DNA of 64,000 nt from Hyphomicrobiales bacterium. GTDB lineage: Bacteria; Pseudomonadota; Alphaproteobacteria; Rhizobiales; Rhizobiaceae. Where the stretch lies: NCBI GenBank assembly GCA_900469625.1, contig UBXV01000008.1:97644-161643 (forward strand), in the 5' to 3' direction. This document shows positions 8,958 to 18,721 of the stretch, in pieces. The position numbers and the translations under genes were made by a program. The notes beneath the pieces are model-generated. The model was not told the origin of the DNA. It saw nothing but the letters and a program-made list of their open reading frames with translations, and ran no database searches. Position 1 is the first letter of the stretch, and every line of letters starts with the position of its first letter.

Positions 8958-9265
8958 CTTTTCGCCACTCCATTTGCTTGGTCGCCGGATCGGGAAGAGC
9001 CGCCATGGACCCGGCGATACACGGCGCGGTAGCGTTGCCGCAAACAGGTTAAACTTGAGAAAACGTCCGCCGCCAACGGGACGATTCCGCGTTCAGAAAT
9101 GACCAAGGCCGGCACCGACCGCCTCGACATGAATGGGCGCGCCGGCATCGCCAGGTCGCGGCGCCAGACTTGACCCGAACCGGCGCCCTGATAGTTTGAC
9201 CAAAGGGTAAAAGAATCCAAGCGGGCACCACCGCCCGACACCGGACCATGCCGAGGAGAACTGGA
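8958..9265. other. Divergent intergenic region, GH9 gene / aminotransferase gene
   Basis: 308 bp without a gene. It must hold the promoters of the two divergent genes. The only clear element is the GAGGAG ribosome binding site at about 9251 serving the ATG at 9266. I see no convincing operator or terminator. Confidence 0.5.
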
Positions 9266-10594
9266 ATGTCGAACCGCCTCAATACCACGCCGAACGACCT
9301 GCGTGCCTTCTGGATGCCGTTTACCGCCAACCGGCAGTTCAAGAAGGAGCCGCGCCTGTTCGTCGGCGCCAAGGACATGCATTACACGACCCATGACGGT
9401 CGCACGGTGCTTGACGGTACGGCCGGCCTCTGGTGCGTCAATGCCGGCCATTGTCGCCCGAAGATCACCGAGGCGATCCGTCAGCAGGCGGGCGAACTCG
9501 ACTATGCCCCGGCCTTCCAACTCGGCCACCCCAAGGCCTTCGAGCTTGCCAATCGCCTGGTCGACATCGCGCCTGAGGGCATGAACCATGTGCTCTACAC
9601 GAATTCCGGATCCGAATCGGTCGAGACCGCGCTGAAGGTGGCGCTCGCCTATCACCGCGCCAAGGGCGACGGCTCGCGCACCCGCCTGATCGGCCGCGAG
9701 CGCGGCTATCACGGCGTCAATTTCGGCGGCATCTCGGTCGGCGGCATCGTCTCCAACCGCAAGATGTTCGGCACGCTCCTGACCGGCGTCGACCACATGC
9801 CGCACACCCATCTGCCGGCCCAGAACGCCTTCACCCGCGGCGAGCCGGAACACGGCGGGGATCTCGCGACCGAACTCGAGCGCATCGTCACCCTGCACGA
9901 CGCCTCGACCATCGCCGCCGTCATCGTCGAGCCGGTCGCGGGCTCGACGGGCGTGCTGATCCCGCCGAAGGGCTACCTCCAGAAGCTGCGCGACATCTGC
10001 ACCAAGCACGGCATCCTCTTGATCTTCGACGAAGTCATCACCGGCTTCGGCCGCCTCGGAACGCCGTTTGCAGCCCAGTATTTCGACGTGGCGCCTGACA
10101 TCATCACCACCGCCAAGGGCCTGACCAACGGCGTCATCCCGATGGGTGCGGTGTTCGTGACCTCCGAAATCCACGACGCCTTCATGAACGGCCCGGAACA
10201 CCTCATCGAGTTCTTCCACGGCTACACCTATTCCGGCAACCCGATCGCCTCGGCCGCAGCCCTCGGCACGCTCGACACCTACAAGGAAGAGGGCCTGCTC
10301 ACCCGCGCGGCCGAACTCGCTTCCTATTGGGAAGACGGCCTGCATTCGCTCAAGGACTGCCCCAACGTCATCGATATCCGCAATGTCGGCCTGATCGGGG
10401 CGATCGAGCTGCAGCCGATCGCTGGCGAACCGACCAAGCGCGCCTTCAACGCCTTCCTGAAGGCCTATGAAAAGGGCCTCCTGATCCGCACCACCGGCGA
10501 CATCATCGCGCTGTCGCCGCCGCTGATCATCTCCAAGGCGGAAATCGACGAGCTGTTCGACAAGCTCCGCGACGTGCTCGTCAACAATATCTGA
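9266..10594 (+). CDS. Omega-amino acid:pyruvate aminotransferase (class III)
   Basis: PLP-dependent aminotransferase, 442 aa, of the beta-alanine/omega-amino acid:pyruvate group. The start of the protein (FWMPFTANRQFK) is typical of this group. GSESVETALK forms part of the phosphate pocket, ERGYHGVNFGGISVGG is conserved, IFDEVITGFGRLG contains the Asp that contacts PLP, and the Schiff-base Lys is in TTAKGLTNGVIPMGA. The internal ATG is chosen because GAGGAGAACTGGA precedes it. It is followed 87 nt later by adenine deaminase on the same strand. The amino donor (beta-alanine, taurine-like or polyamine-derived) is unknown. Confidence 0.88.
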   Translation: MSNRLNTTPNDLRAFWMPFTANRQFKKEPRLFVGAKDMHYTTHDGRTVLDGTAGLWCVNAGHCRPKITEAIRQQAGELDYAPAFQLGHPKAFELANRLVDIAPEGMNHVLYTNSGSESVETALKVALAYHRAKGDGSRTRLIGRERGYHGVNFGGISVGGIVSNRKMFGTLLTGVDHMPHTHLPAQNAFTRGEPEHGGDLATELERIVTLHDASTIAAVIVEPVAGSTGVLIPPKGYLQKLRDICTKHGILLIFDEVITGFGRLGTPFAAQYFDVAPDIITTAKGLTNGVIPMGAVFVTSEIHDAFMNGPEHLIEFFHGYTYSGNPIASAAALGTLDTYKEEGLLTRAAELASYWEDGLHSLKDCPNVIDIRNVGLIGAIELQPIAGEPTKRAFNAFLKAYEKGLLIRTTGDIIALSPPLIISKAEIDELFDKLRDVLVNNI

Positions 10595-10681
10595 TAGCGT
10601 CACATACGCGTATACCGGCCCTTTCCCTGGCAACGGGGAGAGGGTTAAACTTATCCAGAGACCGAAATAAGGAATGCAGAG

Positions 10682-12379
10682 ATGTCGTCAGCTTTGGAAC
10701 GAATGATCGACCAGGGCGTCGGCCGCGAGCCGGCAGACATCGTGCTCAAAGGCGGGCGCTTTTTCGATCTGGCGACGGGCGACCTCGTTGCCTCCGACAT
10801 CGCGATTTCAGGCGACCGGATCGTCGGCACCTATGGCGACTATCAGGGCCGTGAGGAGATCGACATCTCCGGGCGCATCGTCGTGCCCGGCTTCATCGAC
10901 ACGCATCTGCACATCGAATCCTCGCTCGTCACGCCGCACGAGTTCGATCGTTGCGTGCTGCCGCTCGGCATCACCACCGTGATCTGCGATCCGCACGAAA
11001 TCGCCAACGTGCTCGGCACCGAGGGCATCCAGTTCTTTCTCGATTCCGCGCTCGAAACCATCATGGACATTCGCGTCCAGCTGTCGTCCTGCGTGCCGGC
11101 AACGCACCTGGAAACGTCAGGCGCCGACCTGCCGATCGAACGGCTGCTGCCCTTCCGCCACCATCCAAAGGTGATCGGCCTTGCCGAATTCATGAACTTC
11201 CCAGGCGTCGTGCACAAGGATCCCGTGTGCCTCGCCAAGCTCGAGGCATTCCAGGGCGGCCATATCGACGGCCACGCGCCGCTTTTGAGCGGCAAGGACC
11301 TCAACGGTTACCTGTCGACCGGCATCCGCACGGAGCATGAATGCACGACGGCCGAAGAGGCGATGGAGAAGATCCGCAAGGGCATGCACATCCTCGTGCG
11401 CGAAGGCTCGGTCTCCAAGGATCTGCATGCGCTGATGCCGATTATCACCGAACGGCTGTCGCCCTATCTCGCGCTCTGCACCGATGACCGCAATCCGCTC
11501 GATATCGCCGAGCAGGGCCATCTCGACCACATGATCCGCACCGCGATATCAGCCGGCGTCGAGCCGCTGGCGATCTATCGCGCCGCCTCGATCTCGGCCG
11601 CGCGCGCCTTCGGCCTTCGCGACCGCGGCCTCGTCGCGCCCGGTTGGCGCGCCGACCTCGTGGTGCTCGACAGTCTGGAAAATTGCCGGGCGCAGATGGT
11701 GTTGTCCGGCGGCCGCCGCGTGACCGACGCGCTTTTTGCCACCCGCACGCCGGTTGCCCCCGTTGGCCTCGACAGCGTCAAGGCCGGCCATGTCAACGCC
11801 AGCGACTTCGGCGTACCCACCTCCGACGGCGACACGTCCGTCATCGGCGTGCTGCCGGGCAAGATCATCACCGAGCACCGCCGCTACAGGCTGCCGGCCG
11901 ATGGCAACGAGACCGGCGTCGACCTCGGCCGCGACATCATCAAGGTGGCGGTGATCGAGCGCCACGGCGTCAACGGCAACCATGCCAATGGCTTCGTCCA
12001 GGGTTTCGGCCTGAAGAAGGGGGCGATCGCCTCCACGGTCGGCCATGACAGCCACAACATCTGCGTCGTCGGCGTCAATGTCGAGGACATGGCAACCGCT
12101 GCCAATCGTCTCGGAGAGATCAAGGGCGGCTTCGTCGTCGTCGAGGATGGCAAGGTCACCGGCGAGATCGCGCTTCCGGTCGCCGGCCTGATGAGCCTGG
12201 AGCCGCACGAGGCCGTGCGCGACACGCTGCATCACCTGCGTCAGGCGGCCTTCGCGCTCGGCGCGACGCTCGAAGAACCCTTCCTGCAGCTCGCCTTCCT
12301 GCCGCTGCCGGTGATACCCCACCTGAAGATCTCCGACCGCGGACTTGTCGATGTCGACAAGTTCATGCTGATCGGCTGA
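10682..12379 (+). CDS. ade: Adenine deaminase
   Basis: Amidohydrolase converting adenine to hypoxanthine, 565 aa, the usual length of bacterial Ade. It shows [12 protein letters not shown] (metal-binding His pair) near residue 73, [11 protein letters not shown], the [15 protein letters not shown] and EHECTT segments, and LCTDDRNP. The C-terminal adenine deaminase domain includes [22 protein letters not shown]. It feeds hypoxanthine to XdhAB encoded 17 kb downstream. Rhizobia often carry two such paralogues. Confidence 0.93.
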   Translation: MSSALERMIDQGVGREPADIVLKGGRFFDLATGDLVASDIAISGDRIVGTYGDYQGREEIDISGRIVVPGFIDTHLHIESSLVTPHEFDRCVLPLGITTVICDPHEIANVLGTEGIQFFLDSALETIMDIRVQLSSCVPATHLETSGADLPIERLLPFRHHPKVIGLAEFMNFPGVVHKDPVCLAKLEAFQGGHIDGHAPLLSGKDLNGYLSTGIRTEHECTTAEEAMEKIRKGMHILVREGSVSKDLHALMPIITERLSPYLALCTDDRNPLDIAEQGHLDHMIRTAISAGVEPLAIYRAASISAARAFGLRDRGLVAPGWRADLVVLDSLENCRAQMVLSGGRRVTDALFATRTPVAPVGLDSVKAGHVNASDFGVPTSDGDTSVIGVLPGKIITEHRRYRLPADGNETGVDLGRDIIKVAVIERHGVNGNHANGFVQGFGLKKGAIASTVGHDSHNICVVGVNVEDMATAANRLGEIKGGFVVVEDGKVTGEIALPVAGLMSLEPHEAVRDTLHHLRQAAFALGATLEEPFLQLAFLPLPVIPHLKISDRGLVDVDKFMLIG

Positions 12380-12393
12380 ACGGAAAGCTCCGC

Positions 12394-12858
12394 TCAATTG
12401 TCGGCAGCGGGGCCGGAAAGCTCCTTGCGGAAATAGACGACCCGCTCGGTTTCCTCGAAGCCGAGCGCCATGTGCAGACCGTGGCTTTCCAGATTGTCGA
12501 TATCGGTGTCCGACGCCAGCTCGCGGCAGCCATGGCCGATCGCCCAGCGTTCTGCGGCCGTGATCAGCGCCCGGGCCACTCCGTGGCGGCGGTAGCGTGG
12601 CAGCACGTAGATGCCTTCGAGAAAGGCAACGGGCGACGTCTCGCAGCCGTTGACGTAATCACTGCGTAGAGACACCTCGGCAAAGCCCGCTGCAACGCCC
12701 GCATCGTCCTCGCAAAGAAATGCCGCCTGCCGCTCCTCGGCGGCAAGACAGCCGTCGATCTCCTCGCGATGCACCGCTGCCGGCGTATCCGACCAGAGCG
12801 CCAGCCGCATTTCCAGCCAGCGACCGATCATCTCGACATCCATCAGCAGCACGCGCAT
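12394..12858 (-). CDS. AAC(6')-like aminoglycoside N-acetyltransferase (GNAT)
   Basis: GNAT acetyltransferase, 154 aa. The segment RSDYVNGCETSPVAFLEGIYV and the acetyl-CoA-binding YRRHGVARALITAAE closely resemble chromosomal aminoglycoside 6'-N-acetyltransferases as I recall them. HGCRELASDTDIDNLESHGLHMALGFEE is also conserved in that group. The ATG at 12858 overlaps the TGA of the upstream alpha-glucosidase gene (TGATG), so it is translationally coupled; an upstream in-frame ATG at 12873 would overlap more. Resistance activity is inferred only; a housekeeping acetyltransferase is possible. Confidence 0.78.
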   Translation of the reverse strand: MRVLLMDVEMIGRWLEMRLALWSDTPAAVHREEIDGCLAAEERQAAFLCEDDAGVAAGFAEVSLRSDYVNGCETSPVAFLEGIYVLPRYRRHGVARALITAAERWAIGHGCRELASDTDIDNLESHGLHMALGFEETERVVYFRKELSGPAADN

Positions 12859-14495
12859 CAGAACTTCCCGCAATAGGCGGTGAGGCCACCGAGCCTCAGC
12901 ACCCCGCCTGCAACCTCAGTCGATTGGCCCGGTAGCGACACGGTCTCCACCGCTTTATCGGCAACAAGGAACTCCTGCGGCTCGCGCGTCAGGTTGAAGA
13001 CGAAAAGCAGCCGTTCACCATCCTTCTGGCGCGTGAACGCCAGCAGGTCGCGATTGCTCTCGAGGAACGACATATCGCCATCGTGCAACGCCGCATAGGA
13101 CCGGCGGAAGCCAAGCATGGCACGATAGTGATTGAGGACGGTATCGGCGCCTGCTTCCTGCGTATCGACCGCGAGCCGCGACTGTTCCGCCGGCACCGGC
13201 AACCACGGCTTTCCACCGGAGAAACCGGCATTGCTCGTGGTTGCCTCCCACACCATCGGCGTGCGGCACCCGTCCCTGCCCTTGAAGGACGGCCAGAACC
13301 GGATGCCATAGGGATCGCGCAGGTCCTCGAAGGCGACGTCCGCCTCCGGCAGGCCGAGTTCTTCTCCCTGATAGAGACAGACCGAGCCGCGCAGGGTCGA
13401 AAGCAGCGTGATCGCGAGCTTGGCCACCACCTCTCGTTCCGCCTCGCTCTCGGCAAAGCGGCTGACATGGCGCATGACGTCATGGTTGGAGAAGGCCCAG
13501 CAAACCCAGCCGTCGGTGACGGCCTTCTGGAAATTGTCGACGCAGCGGCGGATATGGCTTGCGCTGAAGTCCGGGCCAAGCAGATCGAAGGTGTAGCACA
13601 TATGCAGCTTGTCGCCGCCGCTGGTATAGGCGGCAACCGTCTTCAGCGAGCGGGCACCGTCTCCGACCTCGCCCACCGTCGTGCGCCCGCCATAGCCATC
13701 GAGCAGGGCCCGGAAGCGCTGGAGGAAGGCGACGTTCTCCGGCTGGCTCTTGTCGTAGAGGTGGTCCTGCATGCCGTAGGGGTTGACGTCGGGCGCGTCG
13801 TTGCTGGTCGCATCCGGGTCGGGCACCAATGGCGGATTGTCCCTGAGGTGGCGATCGTGGAAGTAAAAATTCACCGTATCGAGCCGGAAGCCGTCGACCC
13901 CGCGGTCGAGCCAGAAGCGCGCCGCATCGAGCACGGCATCCTGCACCTGCGGATTGTGGAAGTTGAGATCCGGCTGCGAGGCGAGAAAATTGTGCATGTA
14001 ATATTGCTTGCGCACGCCGTCCCATTCCCAGGCCGGCCCGCCGAAGATCGAAAGCCAGTTGTTGGGCGCCGTGCCATCCGGCTTCGGATCGGCCCAGACG
14101 TACCAGTCCGCCTTCGGGTTCTGACGGCTGCTGCGGCTTTCGACGAACCAGGGATGGCGGTCGGACGAATGGGAAATCACCTGGTCGATGATCACCTTGA
14201 GGCCGAGGCGGTGCGCTTCTGCCAGCATGTCGTCGAAGTCGGCAAGCGTGCCGAACATCGGGTCGACATCGCAATAATCCGAGACGTCATAACCCATGTC
14301 GGCCTGCGGCGAGGTGAAGAAGGGCGAAAGCCAGATGGCGTCGACGCCGAGCGAGGCAATATGGGCGAGCCGGCGCGTCACACCCTTCAGGTCGCCGATC
14401 CCGTCGCCATCGGTATCCTGAAACGAGCGCGGATAGACCTGATAGATCACCGCGCCGCGCCACCAATCGTCACCCGAACCCTGCTGAGACGCCAT
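12858..14495 (-). CDS. aglA: Alpha-glucosidase (GH13)
   Basis: Cytoplasmic GH13 alpha-glucosidase/oligo-1,6-glucosidase type, 545 aa. WWRGAVIYQVYPRSFQDTDGDGIGDL is at the N-terminus, then DQVISHSSDRHPWF, the catalytic nucleophile in GVDGFRLDTVNFY, the acid/base Glu in TTVGEVGD and the transition-state Asp in FSNHDVMRH. The ATG at 14495 is preceded by a GGGGGCAGGG run. It matches rhizobial AglA, but the agl transporter genes are not beside it; instead an acetyltransferase gene is coupled downstream and a sugar kinase lies divergently. Confidence 0.88.
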   Translation of the reverse strand: MASQQGSGDDWWRGAVIYQVYPRSFQDTDGDGIGDLKGVTRRLAHIASLGVDAIWLSPFFTSPQADMGYDVSDYCDVDPMFGTLADFDDMLAEAHRLGLKVIIDQVISHSSDRHPWFVESRSSRQNPKADWYVWADPKPDGTAPNNWLSIFGGPAWEWDGVRKQYYMHNFLASQPDLNFHNPQVQDAVLDAARFWLDRGVDGFRLDTVNFYFHDRHLRDNPPLVPDPDATSNDAPDVNPYGMQDHLYDKSQPENVAFLQRFRALLDGYGGRTTVGEVGDGARSLKTVAAYTSGGDKLHMCYTFDLLGPDFSASHIRRCVDNFQKAVTDGWVCWAFSNHDVMRHVSRFAESEAEREVVAKLAITLLSTLRGSVCLYQGEELGLPEADVAFEDLRDPYGIRFWPSFKGRDGCRTPMVWEATTSNAGFSGGKPWLPVPAEQSRLAVDTQEAGADTVLNHYRAMLGFRRSYAALHDGDMSFLESNRDLLAFTRQKDGERLLFVFNLTREPQEFLVADKAVETVSLPGQSTEVAGGVLRLGGLTAYCGKF

Positions 14496-14673
14496 GCCCT
14501 GCCCCCGTGAAACCGATCTGTGCGCCAAGATGTAGCCGCGCCCGCTGCCCGAGTAAACGCCGGACTGCACCACGGCGTCGCGCATTTCCGCCACAACGAA
14601 AAACAATCTCTTGCCGAGACCGGCCTTGAACCTTATCCCGTCAACACGGGAAAAACCAAAGGGAGAGAAGACG

Positions 14674-15588
14674 TTGGCCGGAACGATGCTGTCGATCGGG
14701 GAGTGCATGGTCGAATTGATGCAGGCCGAGGGCGGCCTGTTGCGCAAGGGCTATGCCGGCGACACCTTCAATGCGGCCTACTATGCCCGCCTGTTCCTGC
14801 CGAGCGACTGGCAGGTCGCCTATTGTTCAGCCGTCGGCACCGACACGGTTTCCGACGAAATGCTTGCCTTCATGGCTGACAAGGGCATCGACACGACGCC
14901 TGTGCGAAAGATCGAGGGGCGAACGCCCGGCCTCTACATGATCCACCTGAAGGACGGCGAGCGCAGCTTCTCCTACTGGCGTTCGGCGTCCGCGGCACGG
15001 CTGCTCGCCGACGACCCGGATCATCTGCGCCGCGCCATCGAGGGCGCGGATCTCATCCTGTTTTCCGGCATTACCCTTGCGATCCTTTCGCCCGACGCTG
15101 TGGAGACCCTGCTGGCCGAATTGCGCCGGGCCAAGGCCGCGGGCAAGCGCGTGGTCTTCGATCCCAACATCCGGCCCCGCCTCTGGGACGACGCCGAGCG
15201 CATGCGCCGCACGCTGTCAGATGGCGCCCGCGCGGCCAACCTGCTGATGCCGAGCTTCGACGACGAGGTCACGCATTTCGGCGACAGCTCGATCGCAGCG
15301 ACGATCGCGCGCTACAAGGCGCTCGGCGTCGCCGATATCGTGGTCAAGGACGGTGAAAAGGGCGTGACGCTCGCATTCGAAGGGTCAGACGAACGCCATG
15401 TGCCGGCGACACCGGTTGCGCGCGTGGTCGACACCACCAGCGCCGGCGACAGCTTCAACGGCGCCTTCCTCTCGCGGCTCGTGGCCGGCGACAGCCCAAG
15501 CGCTGCGGCGGCCTTTGCCGCCCGCGTCGCTGCCGGCGTCATTGGCCATCACGGCGCACTGGTCGACAAGAGCAAGCTCGTCGACTGA
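14674..15588 (+). CDS. PfkB-family sugar kinase, 2-dehydro-3-deoxygluconokinase type
   Basis: Ribokinase/PfkB-fold kinase, 304 aa, probably phosphorylating 2-keto-3-deoxygluconate. The N-terminal SIGECMVELM, the glycine-rich substrate motif GDTFNAAYYAR and the signature DTTSAGDSFNGAFL with catalytic Asp are visible. The TTG at 14674 is chosen because GGGAGAGAAG ends 4 bases before it; the ATG at 14686 is too far from that site. It is divergent from aglA (178 bp between starts). Fructokinase is the alternative. Confidence 0.8.
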   Translation: MAGTMLSIGECMVELMQAEGGLLRKGYAGDTFNAAYYARLFLPSDWQVAYCSAVGTDTVSDEMLAFMADKGIDTTPVRKIEGRTPGLYMIHLKDGERSFSYWRSASAARLLADDPDHLRRAIEGADLILFSGITLAILSPDAVETLLAELRRAKAAGKRVVFDPNIRPRLWDDAERMRRTLSDGARAANLLMPSFDDEVTHFGDSSIAATIARYKALGVADIVVKDGEKGVTLAFEGSDERHVPATPVARVVDTTSAGDSFNGAFLSRLVAGDSPSAAAAFAARVAAGVIGHHGALVDKSKLVD

Positions 15589-15618
15589 GGCGTCCCTCTG
15601 CACGCTTCAGCATTAAAG

Positions 15619-15652
15619 CAACGCCGCGCGTCGAAGACGAAGCGCGGCGTTG
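15619..15652. terminator. Bidirectional terminator between the sugar kinase and der
   Basis: Perfect 11-bp stem CAACGCCGCGC / GCGCGGCGTTG around a 12-nt loop, between two convergent genes. The T tracts are poor on both sides, but the stem is strong. Confidence 0.7.
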
Positions 15653-15680
15653 AAAAGACACTGGTGTTGGCGCAGATGGC

Positions 15681-17111
15681 TCAGCGCTTCTTGCGCTTGT
15701 TCTCGAACGGGTTTTCCGACGCGCGATAGTGGATGCGGATCGGCACGCCCGGCAGGTCGAAATCGTTGCGCAAACCGTTGATCAGATAGCGCGTGTAGGA
15801 TTCCGGCAGCGCGTCGGGGCGCGTGCACGAGATCATGAAGCCCGGCGGGCGGGCCTTCACCTGCGTCATGTATTTCAGCTTCAGCCGACGGCCGGAGACG
15901 GCCGGTGGCGGATGCTGCACCTGCTGGGAATCGAGCCAGCGGTTGAGACGCGCCGTCGAGATGCGACGGTTCCAGGTCCTGTCCGTGTCGATGATAGCCT
16001 GCATCAGGCGATCGAGGCCGTAGCCGGTGTGGCCGGAGATCGGGATCGCGCGAATGCCGCGCGCCTGCGGCAGCAGCCGCTCGGTCTTTTCGCGAAGATC
16101 CGCAAGCACCGCCTGCCAGTCTTCCACCAGATCCCACTTGTTGAAGGCGATCACGGCGGCCCGGCCTTCGCGAATGATCAGGTCGACGATCTGCAGGTCC
16201 TGCTTTTCGAACGGAATGGTCGCATCGAAAACGATGACCACCGTTTCGGCAAAGCGGATGGCGCGCAGCGCATCGGCAACCGAAAGCTTTTCCAGCTTCT
16301 CCTGCACCTTGGCCTTGCGGCGCATGCCGGCGGTGTCGAACATCTTGATGGTGCGGCCGCGCCAGTCCCACTCGACCGAGATCGAATCGCGGGTGATGCC
16401 GGCTTCCGGGCCGGTCAAAAGCCGGTCCTCGCCGAGAAAGCGGTTGATCAGCGTCGACTTGCCGGCATTCGGGCGGCCGACGATCGCCACGCGCAGCGGC
16501 TTTGTCTCGTCATAGGCAGGCTCCGCCTCGTCGTCCTCTTCCCCCGCCTCACCCTCGGTCGGGCGCAGGTCGATGTCGGTCTCGGCCACGTCGTCTTCCG
16601 GCGGATAGGCACGATCCTCGCCGATTGCGGCGACGATCGCGTCGCGCAGATCGAGCATGCCCTGGCCATGTTCGGCCGAAATCGGGCACGGATCGCCAAG
16701 CCCGAGCGTGAAGGCGTCGTAGAAGCCGCCGTCGGAACCGCGGGCCTCGGACTTGTTGGCAACCAGAACGACCGGCTTGCCGCGGCGGCGCAGCATCTCG
16801 GCCAGCGTATTGTCGGCCGGCGTCAGACCCGCCTTGGCATCGACGACGAACAGCGAGAGGTCGGCCTCGTCGATCGCGGCTTCCGTCTGCGCCCACATGC
16901 GACCCTGAAGCGTGTCGGGTGCGGACTGTTCGAGACCGGCGGTGTCGATGATGCGGAAGCGCAGGTCGATGAGCTTGGCATCACCTGGACGGCGGTCACG
17001 GGTAACACCCGGCGTATCGTCGACGAGCGCCAGCTTCTTGCCAACCAGACGGTTGAACAAGGTGGACTTGCCGACATTGGGGCGCCCGACGATGGCGACG
17101 GTGAAACTCAT
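15681..17111 (-). CDS. der: Ribosome-assembly GTPase Der (EngA)
   Basis: Essential double GTPase needed for 50S subunit maturation, 476 aa. The first G domain has GRPNVGKST (9-17), DTPGVTRD and NKSE; the second has GRPNAGKST (212-220), [10 protein letters not shown] and NKWD, followed by the KH-like C-terminal domain ending in the basic RKKR. The acidic linker (about 170-203) is longer than in E. coli, as usual in alphaproteobacteria. ATG 17111 starts right at the first beta strand. Confidence 0.96.
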   Translation of the reverse strand: MSFTVAIVGRPNVGKSTLFNRLVGKKLALVDDTPGVTRDRRPGDAKLIDLRFRIIDTAGLEQSAPDTLQGRMWAQTEAAIDEADLSLFVVDAKAGLTPADNTLAEMLRRRGKPVVLVANKSEARGSDGGFYDAFTLGLGDPCPISAEHGQGMLDLRDAIVAAIGEDRAYPPEDDVAETDIDLRPTEGEAGEEDDEAEPAYDETKPLRVAIVGRPNAGKSTLINRFLGEDRLLTGPEAGITRDSISVEWDWRGRTIKMFDTAGMRRKAKVQEKLEKLSVADALRAIRFAETVVIVFDATIPFEKQDLQIVDLIIREGRAAVIAFNKWDLVEDWQAVLADLREKTERLLPQARGIRAIPISGHTGYGLDRLMQAIIDTDRTWNRRISTARLNRWLDSQQVQHPPPAVSGRRLKLKYMTQVKARPPGFMISCTRPDALPESYTRYLINGLRNDFDLPGVPIRIHYRASENPFENKRKKR

Positions 17112-17133
17112 GAACGTATCCGTTTCCGACTGA

Positions 17134-17166
17134 AAGCGCTGCGTGTCGTCAGGACACACAGCGCTT
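17134..17166. other. Hairpin in the der leader
   Basis: Arms of 14 nt (17134-17147 and 17153-17166) pair with one mismatch around GTCAG. It lies between the TPR gene and der, both on the minus strand, and could be a processing or attenuating structure; no T tract follows. Confidence 0.5.
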
Positions 17167-17227
17167 CAATGCTTTGAAAATCAACATATCCTTCTGAAGT
17201 CCGGTACCGGCCTCCAGAGATATGCGC

Positions 17228-17896
17228 TTAGGCTTTGCCGCTCGCGGCAATGACGTCGAGCAGCATTTGCGCCCGGCCTGCGACGTTGCGCGGGCTCTGG
17301 GCATCATCGACGATCTGTTGGAACCAGCTCTTCGCCTTGGCGACATCGCCAGCCTTGTAGGCAGAAAGGCCAAGTGCCTCGCGCGCCGAGTGGCGCATGT
17401 TGTTCTGCGGCACGGCCAGTTGTTCGACTTCGGCCGAAACCTGGTCATAGCTGCCGTTGTCGACCAGCAGGTAGGCTGCGCGCAGACGGGCTGCATCGCG
17501 GAGGGCTTCGGGCAGGCTCGTATCCTTGCCGATTTCCGAGAACGCCTTGACGGCGGCATCGGTTTCACCCTTTTCCGCCTGCAGCGTCGCTGCACGAAGA
17601 CGCGCAAGCACCGGATAGGCGCCGTAGCCATCCTTCTGCAGGGTGTCGAGAGCGGCCAGCGCCTCGTCGGCCTTGTTTTCCTTGGCCAGGTTCAGCGCCT
17701 GCAGGAACTCGTCTCCCGACTTCGAGGAGGCGCTGTCGCTCCAGTAATCGTAGCCGACCTTGCCGACGGTGCCCAGAACGATAAGCACGGCGATTGCCAC
17801 GATGACGCTGCCGAAACGGGCCCAGATATTCTTCATCTGGTCCGAACGCAGTTCTTCATTCACCTCGCGGATAAAGCTGTCGTCTTGGTTCGCCAT
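17228..17896 (-). CDS. Membrane-anchored tetratricopeptide protein (YfgM-like)
   Basis: 222 aa with a cytoplasmic N-terminus, one transmembrane helix (FGSVIVAIAVLIVLGTVG, about residues 28-45) and a periplasmic TPR-like helical repeat domain. It sits upstream of der on the same strand, the same context as yfgM in gammaproteobacteria, although bamB is not between them here. YfgM acts as a SecYEG-associated ancillary factor; that role here is inferred from fold and neighbourhood. Confidence 0.78.
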   Translation of the reverse strand: MANQDDSFIREVNEELRSDQMKNIWARFGSVIVAIAVLIVLGTVGKVGYDYWSDSASSKSGDEFLQALNLAKENKADEALAALDTLQKDGYGAYPVLARLRAATLQAEKGETDAAVKAFSEIGKDTSLPEALRDAARLRAAYLLVDNGSYDQVSAEVEQLAVPQNNMRHSAREALGLSAYKAGDVAKAKSWFQQIVDDAQSPRNVAGRAQMLLDVIAASGKA

Positions 17897-17989
17897 CGAT
17901 TGCCCCGGCCTCTCGGCCTTCCCTGCACGCTAATAGGATTTTGCGCCTTCTACCCGATTTTGCGGCAGTTGTAAGGGGGCGCGCGTTAT

Positions 17990-18577
17990 TTAGCCGACAA
18001 CCATCGGCGAAACGCCGATCACCAGTTCGTGCAATTTCCAGACGATCACGCCGTAAAGGGCAGCACCAAGCACGACGGCGATCAGGTCATAGCGGTAGGA
18101 AACAAAGGCCGGATAGGTGATTTCGCCGGCGCGCCAGCGCTTTTTCATCGAAATGCGCAGGATCACCGCCCAGACGAGAAACGTGCCGAAGAGCAGCACC
18201 GACGAGGTCTCGCCATTGGCGAGCAGATGGGCGAGCGCCCAGATCTTGATCGCCAGGATGGCCGGATGCTTGGTCGCCGTCCTGATCTTGCCCGGCGGCA
18301 GGTAGGCGGCGACGAGACAGATGCTGGCGATCAACATCAGGGTAAGCGCGATATGAGCGAGGAACGTCGGCGGCGTGTAGAGCATGCCCGTGGTGGCGCG
18401 AGCCTGGTCGAAGCCATAGGCGATGAGGCCGAGGCCGACGAGCGCCGAGATCCCGTGGATCGCATGCCAGGCACCTGTGCCGCTGCGGGCAATCACCGCT
18501 GCGCGCAGGCCCGGCGCGAAGCTGCGAACCAGATGGATGCCCAGGAAGATCACGATACCCAATATCAACAGCGTCAT
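17990..18577 (-). CDS. NnrU-family integral membrane protein
   Basis: 195 aa with five to six hydrophobic segments and the NnrU/isoprenylcysteine methyltransferase-like pattern (KHPAILAIKIWALAHLLANGE about residues 103-123). NnrU was named for an effect on nitric-oxide/nitrite reduction in denitrifiers, but no denitrification gene is nearby. It is divergent from the polysaccharide deacetylase gene. Confidence 0.82.
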   Translation of the reverse strand: MTLLILGIVIFLGIHLVRSFAPGLRAAVIARSGTGAWHAIHGISALVGLGLIAYGFDQARATTGMLYTPPTFLAHIALTLMLIASICLVAAYLPPGKIRTATKHPAILAIKIWALAHLLANGETSSVLLFGTFLVWAVILRISMKKRWRAGEITYPAFVSYRYDLIAVVLGAALYGVIVWKLHELVIGVSPMVVG

Positions 18578-18721
18578 GTCGTCACCCGTCCTTCATTGTT
18601 GCTCTGTCCACTCGAGACTGGGTATCACGCATAGCCTCTGCGCACAGAAATTTCCAGACAGATCAAAGGATTGCCGCATTCCTGGATAAAGGGACGGCAT
18701 ACGCAAATCGTCGCAGATATC

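Noticed and set aside
6141..9032. Long open frame (963 codons) on the plus strand opposite the GH9 and dehydrogenase genes
   Set aside because: It mirrors high-GC third-position bias of the true minus-strand genes, has no domain or ribosome binding site and spans two genes.
8882..10633. 583-codon minus-strand frame opposite the aminotransferase
   Set aside because: A shadow of a gene with clear PLP motifs; no start signal.
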